Shown: positions 35,644 to 49,807, counted from the first letter of the stretch. The stretch: 64,000 bases of DNA from Oceanobacillus jeddahensis (GCF_000750635.1 NZ_CCDM010000003.1:335121-399120); one strand, 5' to 3'. The notes: generated by a model from the letters alone, not told the origin. A program made the numbers and translations.

Positions 35644-37975
35644 CCATAAAATCATAGGGAGATAATTCTTCCTCTGGTATATCCTCTACCGTCTCATATT
35701 CTTTTTTCTCTGCTTTTTGATTGGCTAATTGAATATTCAGCATTTCCTGCAATGAGGTGTACCTCCGGTTCGTGTCTTCGGTTTGGACTCCTTTAATAAA
35801 TGCTTCTTTTTCACCGCAAATAATCAGCGATTCCTTTCCTCTTGTAATTGCCGTATATAGGAGGTTTTTTCGCAGCATGCGATGATGGGAATAGACAACC
35901 GGCAGAATAACAATTGGAAATTCGCTTCCTTGTGATTTATGAATGGAAATACAGAATGCATGTGTGAAGTTATTATAATCTTTTCGAATAAAGACAACTT
36001 CTTTATCTTCAAAAGCTATTACAATTTGTTCCTCATTTTCGACATTTTCCTCAGCCTTAAAAATAGCAACTATTTCTCCAATATCTCCATTAAATATCCC
36101 GTCCTCCGGTTGATTAATTAATTGAATCACACGGTCCCCGATGCGATAAACAACATCGTGAAAAGCAATCTCCCGTTTCTTTTCACCAGGAGGATTAATT
36201 AATTGCTGCAACGATTCATTAATCGCATGAATTCCTGCTTGCGAACGATACATGGGGGATAGGACCTGGATAGAAGATGGATCAATTCCTTTTTTTTGCG
36301 CCTTATCAATAATCGATGTCAATACGTTGACCATCTGATAATCATGGCAGGAAATAAAACTGAAATCACGTGCATTCTCCAACGCATTTTTATCACAATT
36401 CGTATTTTTAATTTGATGGGCAAGCTGAATAATTTTAGAGCCTTCTTTTTGACGATATACATCTGTTAAAGAGATAACTGGCAACACGTCACTTTTCATC
36501 AGATCGGTTAAAACTTGACCCGGGCCCACCGATGGAAGCTGATCTTCATCTCCAACCAGGATAACCTGCATGGTATCCGGAATAGCTTTAAATAAATGGT
36601 TTGCTAACCATGTATCTACCATAGAAAATTCATCAACAATCAGCAGCTTTCCGGATAAAGGTTCGTGCTCATCTTTTTCAAAGCTGCCCATTCCATTCCA
36701 GCCAAGTAATCGGTGAATTGTAACTGCCGGCAAACCAGTAGATTCGGACATTCTTTTTGCAGCACGTCCGGTAGGGGCTGTTAGAATAAACGGGAAGCTA
36801 TCTTTTTTCTGATAATCCGATAGATTTAAAGAAAGCTCATGAATTTTGGCAAATGCTTGGATAATTCCCGTGATCACTGTCGTTTTACCAGTCCCTGGAC
36901 CACCCGTTAAAATCATAATTTTCGAGTGGATCGCTTGAACGATAGCATCAAATTGCTCTTTTCCATAGCTTAATGACTCTTCTTCCTCAATATCACCCGT
37001 TATTTTCAAAAGCTCCGACAAAGGCACTTCATCCTCTATCGGTTTCGTAAGGATTTTTTTTAAGCTAGCCGTAAAATTATCCTCCGCATAATATAATGAA
37101 GGTAAATAAACACGTTCTTCCATAACAATGACCTGTTTCTTTGTATTCAATTGCATAATAACTTCGGAAACAGTGTTCTGATCAGGATTAGGAAGACGCA
37201 GTAAATGAACAACCTCTTCCATACATTTTTCAAACGGAAGATAAACATGTCCTGCCTGAATACTTTGTTGAAGGATATAAATAACTCCTGCACCAATCCG
37301 GCTTTCATGGGTATGCGAAATACCTTGCCCAGAGGCTATTTGATCTGCCATTTTAAATCCAAAACCTTCAATATCAAAAACATATTGATATGGATCCTTC
37401 TCCAGAACCTCTAATGCTTCATCGCGATAGGTCTGGTAAATAACCTGAGCCATTTTTAGTCCAATTCCATATTCTGATAATTTAACTGCAACGCGTTCAA
37501 ACCCTTGATTTTCTCTGAGCCGCTCAGCCAGTTTCTTACCAGTTTCTTTTGATACGCCAGAAACGTTGTCTAAAACAGATGGATTATCAATAATTTTCGA
37601 AACTGCGCTTTCTCCTAACGCTTCAACAATTTTTAAGGCACTTTTTTTGCCGACTCCATAAAATAAATCACTGGACAGGTATTGAACAAGACCATCCTTT
37701 GTTGTTGGCAATATTGTCTCATAGGATTGTACTTTTAATTGTGAACCATAGCGGGGATGCTTTTCCATTGATCCATAAAAACAATAGGCAGTCTGATCTT
37801 GTAATTGATCAAAATACCCTTTCACAATGATTTCTTTATCTTCATAATCAAGGTTTGTTTTTGTGATTTTAATTCGGACGATAGAGAAATGCTCTGCCTC
37901 ATTACGAAAAATGGTATTTATGATAGTTCCCGTTACAAAAGGCAGTGCTTCCTTTGTTTCTATCTGGTTTCCCAT
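35639..37975 (-). CDS. recD2: RecD-like DNA helicase RecD2 (YrrC)
   Basis: 5'-3' superfamily 1B helicase of the RecBC-independent RecD2 type, involved in replication-fork and repair functions in B. subtilis. 778 residues: an N-terminal extension with a helix-hairpin-helix-like region (about 90-200), Walker A LTGGPGTGKTTVITGI, Walker B VDEFSMVD, EDQLPSVGPGQVL, and motif VI region SIHKSQGSEFP. The stop codon lies in a repeat terminus, so the last residues may differ from relatives. 12 bases after the TPR gene. Confidence 0.94.
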   Translation of the reverse strand: MGNQIETKEALPFVTGTIINTIFRNEAEHFSIVRIKITKTNLDYEDKEIIVKGYFDQLQDQTAYCFYGSMEKHPRYGSQLKVQSYETILPTTKDGLVQYLSSDLFYGVGKKSALKIVEALGESAVSKIIDNPSVLDNVSGVSKETGKKLAERLRENQGFERVAVKLSEYGIGLKMAQVIYQTYRDEALEVLEKDPYQYVFDIEGFGFKMADQIASGQGISHTHESRIGAGVIYILQQSIQAGHVYLPFEKCMEEVVHLLRLPNPDQNTVSEVIMQLNTKKQVIVMEERVYLPSLYYAEDNFTASLKKILTKPIEDEVPLSELLKITGDIEEEESLSYGKEQFDAIVQAIHSKIMILTGGPGTGKTTVITGIIQAFAKIHELSLNLSDYQKKDSFPFILTAPTGRAAKRMSESTGLPAVTIHRLLGWNGMGSFEKDEHEPLSGKLLIVDEFSMVDTWLANHLFKAIPDTMQVILVGDEDQLPSVGPGQVLTDLMKSDVLPVISLTDVYRQKEGSKIIQLAHQIKNTNCDKNALENARDFSFISCHDYQMVNVLTSIIDKAQKKGIDPSSIQVLSPMYRSQAGIHAINESLQQLINPPGEKKREIAFHDVVYRIGDRVIQLINQPEDGIFNGDIGEIVAIFKAEENVENEEQIVIAFEDKEVVFIRKDYNNFTHAFCISIHKSQGSEFPIVILPVVYSHHRMLRKNLLYTAITRGKESLIICGEKEAFIKGVQTEDTNRRYTSLQEMLNIQLANQKAEKKEYETVEDIPEEELSPYDFMD

Positions 37976-37987
37976 GCTGATTACCCC

Positions 37988-38659
37988 TTATTTGTCCTCA
38001 AATGGCTCCATATACTGTAACGCAATTTCCTTTCCATTTGCAGCCAACACATGATCTGACTGTAATTCCAGTGCTTTTTCAAAGTGATTTAAAGCTTGCT
38101 TTATCTGTTCATGGAATAATGCAATGACACCTAAATTATAATAAGCGTCACTATGCTCTTCATTTATTTCAAGCACTTTTTCGAATATATTTTGTGCTTC
38201 ATCCAGAAATTCACCTTGCGCTAAAGATAAACCGTATTGAAACAAAAAGCTTTCATCCTGTGAATCTAATTCTGTTGCACGCAGCAAATATGGTAAAGAT
38301 AACTTCCACTGTTCCTGATTACGGAAGCACATACCGAGCATAAAGTAAGCGTCCGCTTCTTCTAGACCCAGTTCAATTGCCTTTAAAAAGTTTTGAGCAG
38401 CTTTCTCAAAGTTTTCCTGATCAAAGTAAAGGCTGCCTAAACCATAATACGCAGTTGCAGCATTTTCATCCAATTCAATTGCACGTTGGAAGAACCGTTC
38501 CGCCTTTTCCACTTCATTTAACTGCATTAAAAGATTACCAAAATTAATATAGCCCAATGGGTCTTGGGGAGATTCTTCAATTACTTCATTAAACAGTTTT
38601 GCTGCTTCTTCATACTTTTTTTCATTTAGCAGTGTAATTGCCTGCTGATTTTTATCCAA
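37988..38659 (-). CDS. yrrB: Tetratricopeptide repeat protein (YrrB)
   Basis: 223 residues made of about six consecutive TPR units (for example AFINF-like helices YGLGSLYFDQENFEKAAQNF and AYYNLGVIALFHEQIKQALN). A scaffold for protein contacts; partner unknown. The place between mnmA and recD2 is conserved with B. subtilis, where YrrB has been proposed to link tRNA thiolation partners. No signal peptide, so cytoplasmic. Confidence 0.88.
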   Translation of the reverse strand: MDKNQQAITLLNEKKYEEAAKLFNEVIEESPQDPLGYINFGNLLMQLNEVEKAERFFQRAIELDENAATAYYGLGSLYFDQENFEKAAQNFLKAIELGLEEADAYFMLGMCFRNQEQWKLSLPYLLRATELDSQDESFLFQYGLSLAQGEFLDEAQNIFEKVLEINEEHSDAYYNLGVIALFHEQIKQALNHFEKALELQSDHVLAANGKEIALQYMEPFEDK

Positions 38660-38689
38660 TTTATTTCCTCCCTGCCTGCACGTCCTCTG

Positions 38690-40958
<2,269 letters not shown>

Positions 40959-40984
40959 GAGTCAAAATCCTTTCTAAGCTTTTA

Positions 40985-41190
40985 AAGTACGTGTTCAAAA
41001 AGTCCGATAAATAGGATCAACAGGCTAAGAACGCGACGTCCTGGGTTTATGCCAATAACTAACTCGTCGCATCAGAATAATTCGTCAACGCACTTCTTAC
41101 GTGTTGTAGCGGCTTCTACATTGTCCGCATGACAGGGACGTTCTTCGTACAGTCTCCTTTTTCACCATTTCATTTTAATGAACTTTTTTA
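40985..41190. repeat. Intergenic repeat with TTCAAAAAGTCC-type ends
   Basis: GTGTTCAAAAAGTCCGAT at the left and an inverted, imperfect GAACTTTTTTACATCCTC at the right. It contains GAACGCGACGTCCTGGG, the reverse complement of a block in the large 27/29/42 kb repeats. Similar ends occur at 50376-50505 and at 61722-61736. Confidence 0.6.
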
Positions 41191-41197
41191 CATCCTC

Positions 41198-41623
41198 TTA
41201 AATATAAAACATATAAGCCTCTGTCGGACCTTCATCACTACCATCATAATTTGCCAAGTCCTCCAGCGTTGTTTTCTCTAATACATCTTTTACCGCATCT
41301 CTGATTTGCAGCCATAAAGAAGCTTGCGCCGGTTTTTCATTTTCCATGCCTTCTACAATGGTTAACGGCCCCTCTAACACTCGAATGACATCACCAGCTG
41401 TAATTTCATTCGGTTTTTTAGCTAATTGATAACCTCCATAAGCGCCACGTATACTTTTAATTAACCCAGCATTTCTTAATGGGGAAGCAAGCTGTTCTAA
41501 ATAATGTTCTGACAAGTCATTATCCTTTGCAATTACCTTCAGAGAAATGGGGCCATTTCCTTCATTCTTTGCCAAGTCTATCATTATCGTCAGTCCGTAT
41601 CTTCCTTTAGTTGAAATTTTCAT
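41198..41623 (-). CDS. cymR: Rrf2-family cysteine metabolism repressor CymR
   Basis: Master repressor of cysteine and sulfur genes; in B. subtilis it acts with CysK. 141 residues from ATG 41621-41623 (GAGGTG 6 bases upstream). N-terminal winged helix MKISTKGRYGLTIMIDLA and recognition helix LSEHYLEQLASPLRNAGLI. The protein has no cysteine at all, so it cannot bind the Fe-S cluster of IscR; this supports CymR. It is next to the desulfurase gene. Confidence 0.92.
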   Translation of the reverse strand: MKISTKGRYGLTIMIDLAKNEGNGPISLKVIAKDNDLSEHYLEQLASPLRNAGLIKSIRGAYGGYQLAKKPNEITAGDVIRVLEGPLTIVEGMENEKPAQASLWLQIRDAVKDVLEKTTLEDLANYDGSDEGPTEAYMFYI

Positions 41624-41765
41624 CACATACACCTCAATTTTTTACTTTCATTTTCTTTATATACTTTGTTTATTCTATAACATGTATTAAATAACCTACA
41701 TTATTTAATTCCATCTATACAAATTTGATTATTTTATATTATCATGTGTACGACATGCATGATAA

Positions 41766-42148
41766 TATAACGAAACTTCATTCAGTGTGAGTTTTTCGAC
41801 GCACAACTCTTTACGATGGGACGAGTAACCGCAGCAATGTTGTCAGGTTAATCAACCGCTCCGGAAAAACACTACGCTTGATAGTTGCTATTTATCTGTA
41901 ACCAATATAATATTAAAAAATTCATTAACCTGACAACATTGGTAATCGCAGCCCCAGTCCCAAATGTTTCCGGTGGGACGAGTAACCGCAGTCCCAGGAC
42001 GTCGCGAACTTAGTCTGCTTCCTTCATTCTCCCACTGAATTACCCTTAGTGATTCGGGGAGGTAGCACCCGTTATCTCCCGCCTAAATTAATTTATTTTC
42101 GCTCTTTATTTTGAGGCGGGAATTTTACGGGCGGTTCTCCGTGATAAA
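41766..42148 (+). repeat. Large mosaic intergenic repeat, copy F with nested insertion
   Basis: Same ends and block order as the 27.3 and 29.1 kb copies. The hairpin module near 41820 is interrupted by a 107-bp inverted-repeat element, and a second complete module stands at 41975-41995. Confidence 0.88.
41835..41941. mobile_element. 107-bp MITE-like element nested in repeat F
   Basis: 18-bp perfect terminal inverted repeats CAATGTTGTCAGGTTAAT / ATTAACCTGACAACATTG. Flanked by GTAACCGCAG and GTAATCGCAG, which could be a slightly decayed 10-bp target duplication. Contains no gene. Related termini are at 35626-35643 and 53385-53402. Confidence 0.7.
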
Positions 42149-42426
42149 GATCAAGCCGGCCATTGAATTAGACGTCCTATAAATTCATTTACTTGTCCCG
42201 TCAAAAACAACAGTTGCTCTTACTACTGTAAGCATTCGTATACCTTTTTAAACATATTGAGCATCAAAAGTTCAAAGCTTCCTGCCTTTGAGGAACGGAG
42301 CATATAAACTTCTTTTAAATTCATGAGTATTTTAACACGAACTTGCATGTGCTGTGCTAACTTTTACTCCTGCCACAAAACGCGGAAATTCCAGTAGAAG
42401 TTTCCTTTCCCGTCATGTCATCTTTT

Positions 42427-42455
42427 TTAACTTCTTATAGAGCTATACCTATTAT
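42427..42455 (+). promoter_or_regulatory. Candidate rarA promoter
   Basis: TTAACT (42427-42432), 17-base spacer, TATTAT (42450-42455), 82 bases before the rarA start. Confidence 0.5.
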
Positions 42456-42536
42456 AGCATGACTGTTAACCTCTTGCATTTCTTCTATATTCGCTTTAAG
42501 CTAATAGAATACTATGCAGATGAAGGAAGTTATTTC

Positions 42537-43805
42537 ATGTATAAACAACCACTAGCATATCGAATGCGACCAAAAAACATAGATGACATTATAGGACAAG
42601 AACACTTGGTAAGTCAAGGGAAAATAATTGATCGTATGGTTAAAGCGAACCAGCTCTCTTCCATGATCTTATTTGGGCCGCCCGGTACGGGAAAAACATC
42701 CATGGCCTTTGCCTTAGCAGAAACTATTGGACTCCCATCCAAAACGTTAAATGCTGTAACTGACAAAAAGAAAGATATGGAAATTGTTGTCGAACAGGCA
42801 AAAATGCAAGGACAAACGGTACTTATTTTAGATGAGGTACATCGTCTGGATAAAGCAAAACAAGATTTTTTACTGCCGCATTTAGAGAACAATTTATTGA
42901 CGTTGATTGGTTGTACAACAAGCAATCCTTATCATTCCATTAATCCGGCTATAAGAAGCCGTTGTCACTTATTTGAAGTACACGGTTTAACACTTGAAAA
43001 TGTTAAAACAGCATTACAGCGTGCTATACAAGATACAACCAATGGATATGGTGATAAAAATATCTATATCCATGATGATGCTTTAGAACACTTCGCTATT
43101 TCAGCCAATGGAGACCTGCGTGCTGCATTAAACGGCTTAGAGCTGGCTGTCAGCTCTACCCCGCCAGGTGCCGATGAGCAAATTGAGATAACGCTGGAAA
43201 TTGCTGAAGAATGTATGCAGAAGAAAAGTTTTTCTCATGATAAAGATGGAGATGCTCATTACGATGTTTTAAGCGCTTTTCAAAAATCGATACGCGGAAG
43301 TGATGCTGATGCCGCGCTTCATTATTTAGGGCGCCTGATAGAAGCTGGTGATTTAGACAGTATCGCTAGAAGGATGATTGTTATTGCCTATGAAGATATT
43401 GGTTTGGCAAGTCCGCAAGCTGGACCCCGTGCTGTGGCAGCTGTTCAAGCTGCAGAACGACTCGGTTTTCCAGAAGCAAGAATCCCGTTGGCTAATATTG
43501 TTGTAGAGCTGGCTCTGTCACCAAAATCAAACACTGCTTATAAAGCGCTGGATGCAGCCTTAGATGATATTCATAAGGGGAAAAGTGGTGAGATTCCAGC
43601 ACACTTAAAAGACGCACATTACTCTGGAGCTAATAAGCTTGGTAGAGGAATAGATTATAAATATCCACATAATTATCCCGGAGCATGGGTAAAACAACAA
43701 TATTTGCCAGATACGATTAAAAACCGAAACTATTATACACCAAAAGAAACAGGAAAATTTGAAGGTGCACTAAAACAAGTATATGAACGGATTAATAAAA
43801 AGTAG
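42537..43805 (+). CDS. rarA: Replication-associated recombination protein RarA (MgsA)
   Basis: AAA+ clamp-loader-like ATPase acting at stalled replication forks. 422 residues from ATG 42537 (GAAGGAAG 7 bases upstream); the frame is open 26 codons further up but without a ribosome site. Walker A LFGPPGTGKTSMAFAL, Walker B ILDEVHRLDK, sensor GCTTSNP. The C-terminal tetramerisation region has YEDIGLASPQAGPRAV and HYSGANKLGRGIDYKYPH. It is divergent from cymR, as in B. subtilis. Confidence 0.95.
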   Translation: MYKQPLAYRMRPKNIDDIIGQEHLVSQGKIIDRMVKANQLSSMILFGPPGTGKTSMAFALAETIGLPSKTLNAVTDKKKDMEIVVEQAKMQGQTVLILDEVHRLDKAKQDFLLPHLENNLLTLIGCTTSNPYHSINPAIRSRCHLFEVHGLTLENVKTALQRAIQDTTNGYGDKNIYIHDDALEHFAISANGDLRAALNGLELAVSSTPPGADEQIEITLEIAEECMQKKSFSHDKDGDAHYDVLSAFQKSIRGSDADAALHYLGRLIEAGDLDSIARRMIVIAYEDIGLASPQAGPRAVAAVQAAERLGFPEARIPLANIVVELALSPKSNTAYKALDAALDDIHKGKSGEIPAHLKDAHYSGANKLGRGIDYKYPHNYPGAWVKQQYLPDTIKNRNYYTPKETGKFEGALKQVYERINKK

Positions 43806-44007
43806 GATAATTAAACCTGAAGAAATAAACTCTATAATTATAAAATCATGTATATTTTTAGACTCCTCTGGAAAGAATAGAGATTACTATAATCTTTCTA
43901 GTACGTTAGGAAAATTTGATATTTTAACGTGCCAAATATAAGAAGAACTTGCATTCATTAAATAACAAATGTGTGTACGTTTTTCTGAATTATGAGGAGT
44001 GAATAAA

Positions 44008-44685
44008 ATGGTAAAAGTAAGACAAGACGCTTGGTCTCATGAGGATGATCTATTATTGGCAGAAACAGTATTGAGACATATTCGTGAGGGAAGCACCCAG
44101 CTAAACGCTTTTGAAGAAGTTGGAGACCACTTAAACCGTACTTCAGCTGCTTGTGGTTTTAGATGGAATGCAGAAGTACGTAACAAATATGATAATGCAA
44201 TTGATTTAGCAAAGAGACAAAGAAAAGAAAGAAAAAGAGCATTAAACAAAACCGTTCAAGCTGTTCCAAAAGCTAATCCTATAGATAGTTCAGAACACAT
44301 TCCATCTCAACAAGAAGAAACTGTAGACGAGCCAGTAGTACAAACAAACCTTGAACCAACTGCAACATTCAATTTAGATACGGTGATTAAGTATTTAAAA
44401 TCATTAAAGAAAGAATTATATACTTCTAATCAATCGAAATCTTCTCTACAATCGTTAGAAAGCGAGAACAGCTCTTTACAAACAAAGGTAGAAGAATTAC
44501 AAAAGAAATTAGCAGATACAGAGCAACAGCTGCAAGCGATGAAAGAAGATTATCAAACATTTATCCAGATCATGGATCGTGCTCGTAAGATGACAGTTTT
44601 TGAAGACACAAATCTTGTTAGCTCGCCTTCCTTCCGTATGGATAAAAACGGAAATTTAGAGCAGCTTGCACAAGGTTCAAATTAA
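44008..44685 (+). CDS. rsfA: RsfA-family prespore transcription factor
   Basis: 225 residues from ATG 44008 (GAGGAG 8 bases upstream). The N-terminal Myb/SANT-like domain VRQDAWSHEDDLLLAETVLRHI with TSAACGFRWNAEVR is the RsfA/YlbO signature. A polar Gln/Glu linker follows, then a coiled coil (about 150-195) and a short tail. In B. subtilis RsfA modulates sigma-F genes in the forespore. I cannot decide between RsfA and its paralogue YlbO from sequence alone. Confidence 0.85.
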   Translation: MVKVRQDAWSHEDDLLLAETVLRHIREGSTQLNAFEEVGDHLNRTSAACGFRWNAEVRNKYDNAIDLAKRQRKERKRALNKTVQAVPKANPIDSSEHIPSQQEETVDEPVVQTNLEPTATFNLDTVIKYLKSLKKELYTSNQSKSSLQSLESENSSLQTKVEELQKKLADTEQQLQAMKEDYQTFIQIMDRARKMTVFEDTNLVSSPSFRMDKNGNLEQLAQGSN

Positions 44686-44747
44686 TTTAGAGTGCATAGC
44701 CGCCAATACATTTATACGGGCTATCCCTATATCCATCGATAATATAC

Positions 44748-44781
44748 AAAAAATACTGCACAATTTTGTGCAGTATTTTTT
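44748..44781. terminator. Shared terminator of rsfA and 6S RNA
   Basis: 16-bp perfect stem AAAAAATACTGCACAA / TTGTGCAGTATTTTTT with a two-base loop spacer; A/T ends allow function on both strands between converging transcripts. Confidence 0.9.
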
Positions 44782-44975
44782 GCGTAATCCCGATAGTGCC
44801 GTTCAACAATAAAGTTTTGATCCCGCTTTTGGCAGGTGGGTGTCCTGCTTTAAAGTTATTATGCTTCCTGCATGAGGCATGCATGCACTTTAAAGACTGC
44901 GCGGACTCCCTAACTTATAGTTGTTCGGTCAAAATACCAATTGTTAACGAACACATCAGGATTGGTTAATGATTA
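44782..44975 (-). ncRNA. ssrS: 6S RNA
   Basis: Binds the vegetative RNA polymerase holoenzyme. On the minus strand the closing stem pairs AATCCTGATGTG (5') with CACTATCGGGATT (3'). Conserved 6S blocks are present: TTGACCGAACA, GGAGTCCGCGCAGTC and GCAGGACACCCACCTGC. The total is about 190 nt, the family size. A -10-like TAATAT is at about 44986-44991 and a strong terminator is at the 3' end. The exact ends are estimated. Confidence 0.88.
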
Positions 44976-45084
44976 ATTTTCTATAATATTAGCATATATT
45001 TATTCAAAGTACAAATAATATATTGTCTAACATATCCAAAAAGTCGCCAACCACTTTGAACATGTACTTTTAGAGTATTTTTGA
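44976..45084 (-). other. Spacer between gdhA and 6S RNA
   Basis: Contains an imperfect hairpin ATCCAAAAAGTCG...CACTTTGAAC that resembles the TTCAAAAAGT-type repeat ends and may end gdhA transcripts, and the 6S promoter region. Confidence 0.4.
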
Positions 45085-46467
<1,383 letters not shown>

Positions 46468-46602
46468 TCAGCTCCTTTAATTATTTCAACCGATTCTTCA
46501 ACTAGAAGGTTGTTTTATTTTATATGAAAATGCAAATAAACACAAGATTCTTGAGGTTTTGTTTGTTTTTATTTCACAATTTTCATTATTTATTCCTGTA
46601 AT

Positions 46603-46636
46603 AATATGCACGATACTTCTTAATATCGTGCATATT
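46603..46636 (-). terminator. Terminator of hisS-aspS
   Basis: 13-bp perfect stem AATATGCACGATA / TATCGTGCATATT, 9 bases past the aspS stop. The T-tract is weak (ATTATTAC). Confidence 0.75.
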
Positions 46637-46644
46637 TTACTATT

Positions 46645-48423
46645 TTACTCGTTTTGCTCACTTTTTTTTGCTAATGCAATTGACAATTCCTGCAGTTGAT
46701 CTCCACTTACTTCACTAGGAGCCTCTGTCATTAAATCGGAAGCAGATGCTGTTTTAGGGAAAAGGATGGTATCACGCAGATTAGAACGTCCTGCTAAAAG
46801 CATAATAATCCGGTCTAAACCAAGTGCAACTCCTCCATGGGGAGGTGCCCCATATTCTAAGGCATCCAATAAGAAACCAAATTGCTCTTTCGCTTCTTCC
46901 TCTGTGAACCCGAGAGCTTTAAACATTTGATTTTGAAGTTCTGTTTGATGAATACGGATAGATCCACCGCCAAGTTCATACCCGTTTAAAACTAAGTCAT
47001 ATGCATTAGCACGCACATTAACCGGATCCGATAACAGCTTATCTCTGTCTACTTCAATTGGTGCTGTAAATGGATGATGGGCTGCGAAATAGCGGCCTAA
47101 TTCCTCATCGTATTCAAATAATGGCCAGTCTGTCACCCATAAGAAATGAAATACTTCCTCGTCAATCAGTTCTAAATCTTTTCCTAGTTTTAAACGTAAG
47201 GCTCCCAGGCTATCATAGACAACAGATGATTTATCAGCTACAAATAATAGTAAATCTCCACTATTTGCATTTGCTTTATCCACGATCGCTTCTTTTTCAT
47301 CATCTGATAAAAATTTACTGATTGGCCCTTTCACTTCTCCTTCCTCTACTTTTAACCAAGCTAAACCTTTTGCACCATATACATTGACAAACTCGGTTAA
47401 TTTATCAATATCTTTTCTTGAATAGTTGTCTGCAGCACCTTCTACATTTAATAATGCTACTTTTCCGCCATTCTCTACTGCTTGTTTAAATACTTTAAAA
47501 CCAGAGTCAGCTACGATGTCAGACACATGAATTAACTCCAATCCAAAACGTGTGTCCGGCTTATCAGAACCAAAACGGTCCATTGCCTCATCATAAGGCA
47601 TCCGTTGTAAAGGTAGATTAATCTCCACATCTTTAACTTCTTTAACGACTTCTTTCATCATTTCTTCCGTCATGGTCATAATTTCATCACTTGTTAAGAA
47701 AGATGTTTCAATATCAACCTGTGTAAATTCCGGTTGACGATCCGCACGCAAATCTTCATCACGGAAACAACGTGCGATTTGATAATAACGTTCAAAACCG
47801 CTCATCATGATTAATTGTTTAAATAATTGCGGAGATTGCGGCAACGCATAAAATTCACCTGGATGTACACGGCTGGGAACAAGGTAATCACGTGCTCCTT
47901 CTGGGGTACTTTTTGTTAAAATAGGTGTTTCCATTTCTAAAAATTCATTTTTATTTAAATAGTTGCGGATGCTTTGTGTTGTTTGATGGCGCAGCTTAAA
48001 GGTTTCCTGCAAGCCTGGCCGGCGCAGATCTAAATAACGGTATTTTAAACGTATATCTTCCGCAATATTGACATCATCCTGGATCATAAACGGCGGGTTT
48101 TTTGCTTTATTCAATACAGTGATCGAGGTAGCCAACACTTCTAATTTACCAGTCGCAATAGATGGATTAATGGTTGCTTCATCACGTAGCACAAGCTTCC
48201 CGACCACATCAATCACATATTCAGAACGGATGCTTTCAGCTATTTCTAATGCTTCCCCGGAATAATCTGGATTAAAAACGATTTGAATGATTCCGGACTT
48301 ATCACGTAAATCAATGAAAATAAGTCCCCCCAGGTCGCGCCGTTTTTGAACCCACCCTTTCAGCCTAACTTCTTTTTCTATTTCTTTTTCAGTTAAGTGT
48401 CCTGATAAAACACGTTCTGTCAT
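46645..48423 (-). CDS. aspS: Aspartate-tRNA ligase
   Basis: Class II synthetase of the bacterial type, 592 residues: an OB-fold anticodon domain ([23 protein letters not shown]), the catalytic core with [18 protein letters not shown] (motif 2), the ~120-residue GAD insertion, and motif 3 [13 protein letters not shown]. It lies 3 bases after hisS and shares its T-box leader. Confidence 0.97.
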   Translation of the reverse strand: MTERVLSGHLTEKEIEKEVRLKGWVQKRRDLGGLIFIDLRDKSGIIQIVFNPDYSGEALEIAESIRSEYVIDVVGKLVLRDEATINPSIATGKLEVLATSITVLNKAKNPPFMIQDDVNIAEDIRLKYRYLDLRRPGLQETFKLRHQTTQSIRNYLNKNEFLEMETPILTKSTPEGARDYLVPSRVHPGEFYALPQSPQLFKQLIMMSGFERYYQIARCFRDEDLRADRQPEFTQVDIETSFLTSDEIMTMTEEMMKEVVKEVKDVEINLPLQRMPYDEAMDRFGSDKPDTRFGLELIHVSDIVADSGFKVFKQAVENGGKVALLNVEGAADNYSRKDIDKLTEFVNVYGAKGLAWLKVEEGEVKGPISKFLSDDEKEAIVDKANANSGDLLLFVADKSSVVYDSLGALRLKLGKDLELIDEEVFHFLWVTDWPLFEYDEELGRYFAAHHPFTAPIEVDRDKLLSDPVNVRANAYDLVLNGYELGGGSIRIHQTELQNQMFKALGFTEEEAKEQFGFLLDALEYGAPPHGGVALGLDRIIMLLAGRSNLRDTILFPKTASASDLMTEAPSEVSGDQLQELSIALAKKSEQNE

Positions 48424-48426
48424 TTT

Positions 48427-49707
48427 CTAACTCTCCTCCAATAACGCTTTAAATTCACTAACTATATCATTTATGGAAACCTCTTTTTGATTTCCCGTTT
48501 CCATATTTTTAACAGTCACTTTTTGTTTTTCGAGTTCATCATCACCTAAAAATATCACAAATCGTGCTTTTAATCGATCGGCTGCTTTAAGCTGTCCTTT
48601 CATTTTGCGTTGTTGATAATCTGTATCCACTTGAATACCAGATGCACGCAACTGATGAACAAGCTTCACAGCTTCTGTACGTACTTTTTCAGAACCAAAT
48701 CCTGCTACAAAGCAGTCTAATTTTGTATCAACAGGGATATCTATACCTTCTACTTGAAGAGCCATTAATAAACGTTCTAATCCCATTCCAAAACCGATTC
48801 CCGGTGTATTTGGACCACCAAATTCGTTAATTAGTCCATCATACCGGCCACCGCCGGCAAGCGTTGTGATTGCACCAAACCCATCTGCTTCACTCATAAT
48901 TTCAAAGGCTGTGTGATTGTAATAATCTAAACCGCGGACTAAATTAGGATCTACTGTATAAGCTATTCCCATAGCATTTAAATAAGCTTTAACCTGCTCA
49001 AAATAAGTTTGAGACTTTTCGTTTAAATAGGTCAAGATAGACGGCGCTGTTTTCATAGCCGGATGGTCACGATCTTTTTTGCAATCCAGTACACGTAATG
49101 GGTTATTATCCAATCGTGATTGACAATCGGAGCATAGCTCTTCACGATACGGATCAAAATGAGCTACAAGGGCGTCACGGTGTGCCTGACGACTTTCCTT
49201 ATCACCCAATGAATTAATCACGAGCTTTAGAGATTTCAAACCTAAACTGCGATAAATTTGCATTGCCAAATCAATTACTTCCGCATCGATTGCCGGATCT
49301 TCACTACCCATTGCTTCTACACCGAATTGATTTAATTGACGCATTCTCCCTTTTTGCGGGCGCTCATAACGAAACATGGAACCAAAGTAATAAAGTTTTT
49401 CTGGTAAATTCGGACTACCATATAATTTATTTTCAACAAATGCACGAGCTACAGCAGCAGTTCCTTCTGGACGAAGTGTAATACTTCTCCCTCCACGGTC
49501 TTCAAAGGTATACATTTCCTTTTGTACAATATCGGTAGAATCTCCTACTCCACGCTGAAACACCTCTGTATGTTCAAAAATCGGCGTACGTATTTCATGA
49601 TAATGATACGCATGACATATTTCTTTAATTTTACTTTCAACGTATTGCCATTTTACCGAATCCTCTGGCAATATATCTACTGTTCCTCTTGGAGCTTTCA
49701 TAGCCAT
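48427..49707 (-). CDS. hisS: Histidine-tRNA ligase
   Basis: Class II synthetase, 426 residues. Motif 1 at [16 protein letters not shown], motif 2 [20 protein letters not shown], the HisA motif [14 protein letters not shown] and motif 3 [16 protein letters not shown]-terminal anticodon-binding domain. A GGAGG-like site precedes the ATG. First gene of hisS-aspS behind a T-box. Confidence 0.97.
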   Translation of the reverse strand: MAMKAPRGTVDILPEDSVKWQYVESKIKEICHAYHYHEIRTPIFEHTEVFQRGVGDSTDIVQKEMYTFEDRGGRSITLRPEGTAAVARAFVENKLYGSPNLPEKLYYFGSMFRYERPQKGRMRQLNQFGVEAMGSEDPAIDAEVIDLAMQIYRSLGLKSLKLVINSLGDKESRQAHRDALVAHFDPYREELCSDCQSRLDNNPLRVLDCKKDRDHPAMKTAPSILTYLNEKSQTYFEQVKAYLNAMGIAYTVDPNLVRGLDYYNHTAFEIMSEADGFGAITTLAGGGRYDGLINEFGGPNTPGIGFGMGLERLLMALQVEGIDIPVDTKLDCFVAGFGSEKVRTEAVKLVHQLRASGIQVDTDYQQRKMKGQLKAADRLKARFVIFLGDDELEKQKVTVKNMETGNQKEVSINDIVSEFKALLEES

Positions 49708-49807
49708 TTTATTTCCTCCTTCACAAATTTACAGAACACTAATGAAATTCATTTTCTGGTTGCCGGCAACTTTTACCGTTACATAACGCATTTCTTATTG
49801 GACAATA

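Larger units (their letters stand above)
41624..42536. other. Gap between cymR and rarA
   Basis: 913 bases between divergent genes. Holds repeat copy F with a nested 107-bp element (41766-42148), then ~300 bases with nothing recognisable, then the rarA promoter. No convincing small gene. Confidence 0.6.

Noticed and set aside
41766..42148. CRISPR array
   Set aside because: Repeats are long, unequal and not separated by regular spacers; no cas genes are present.
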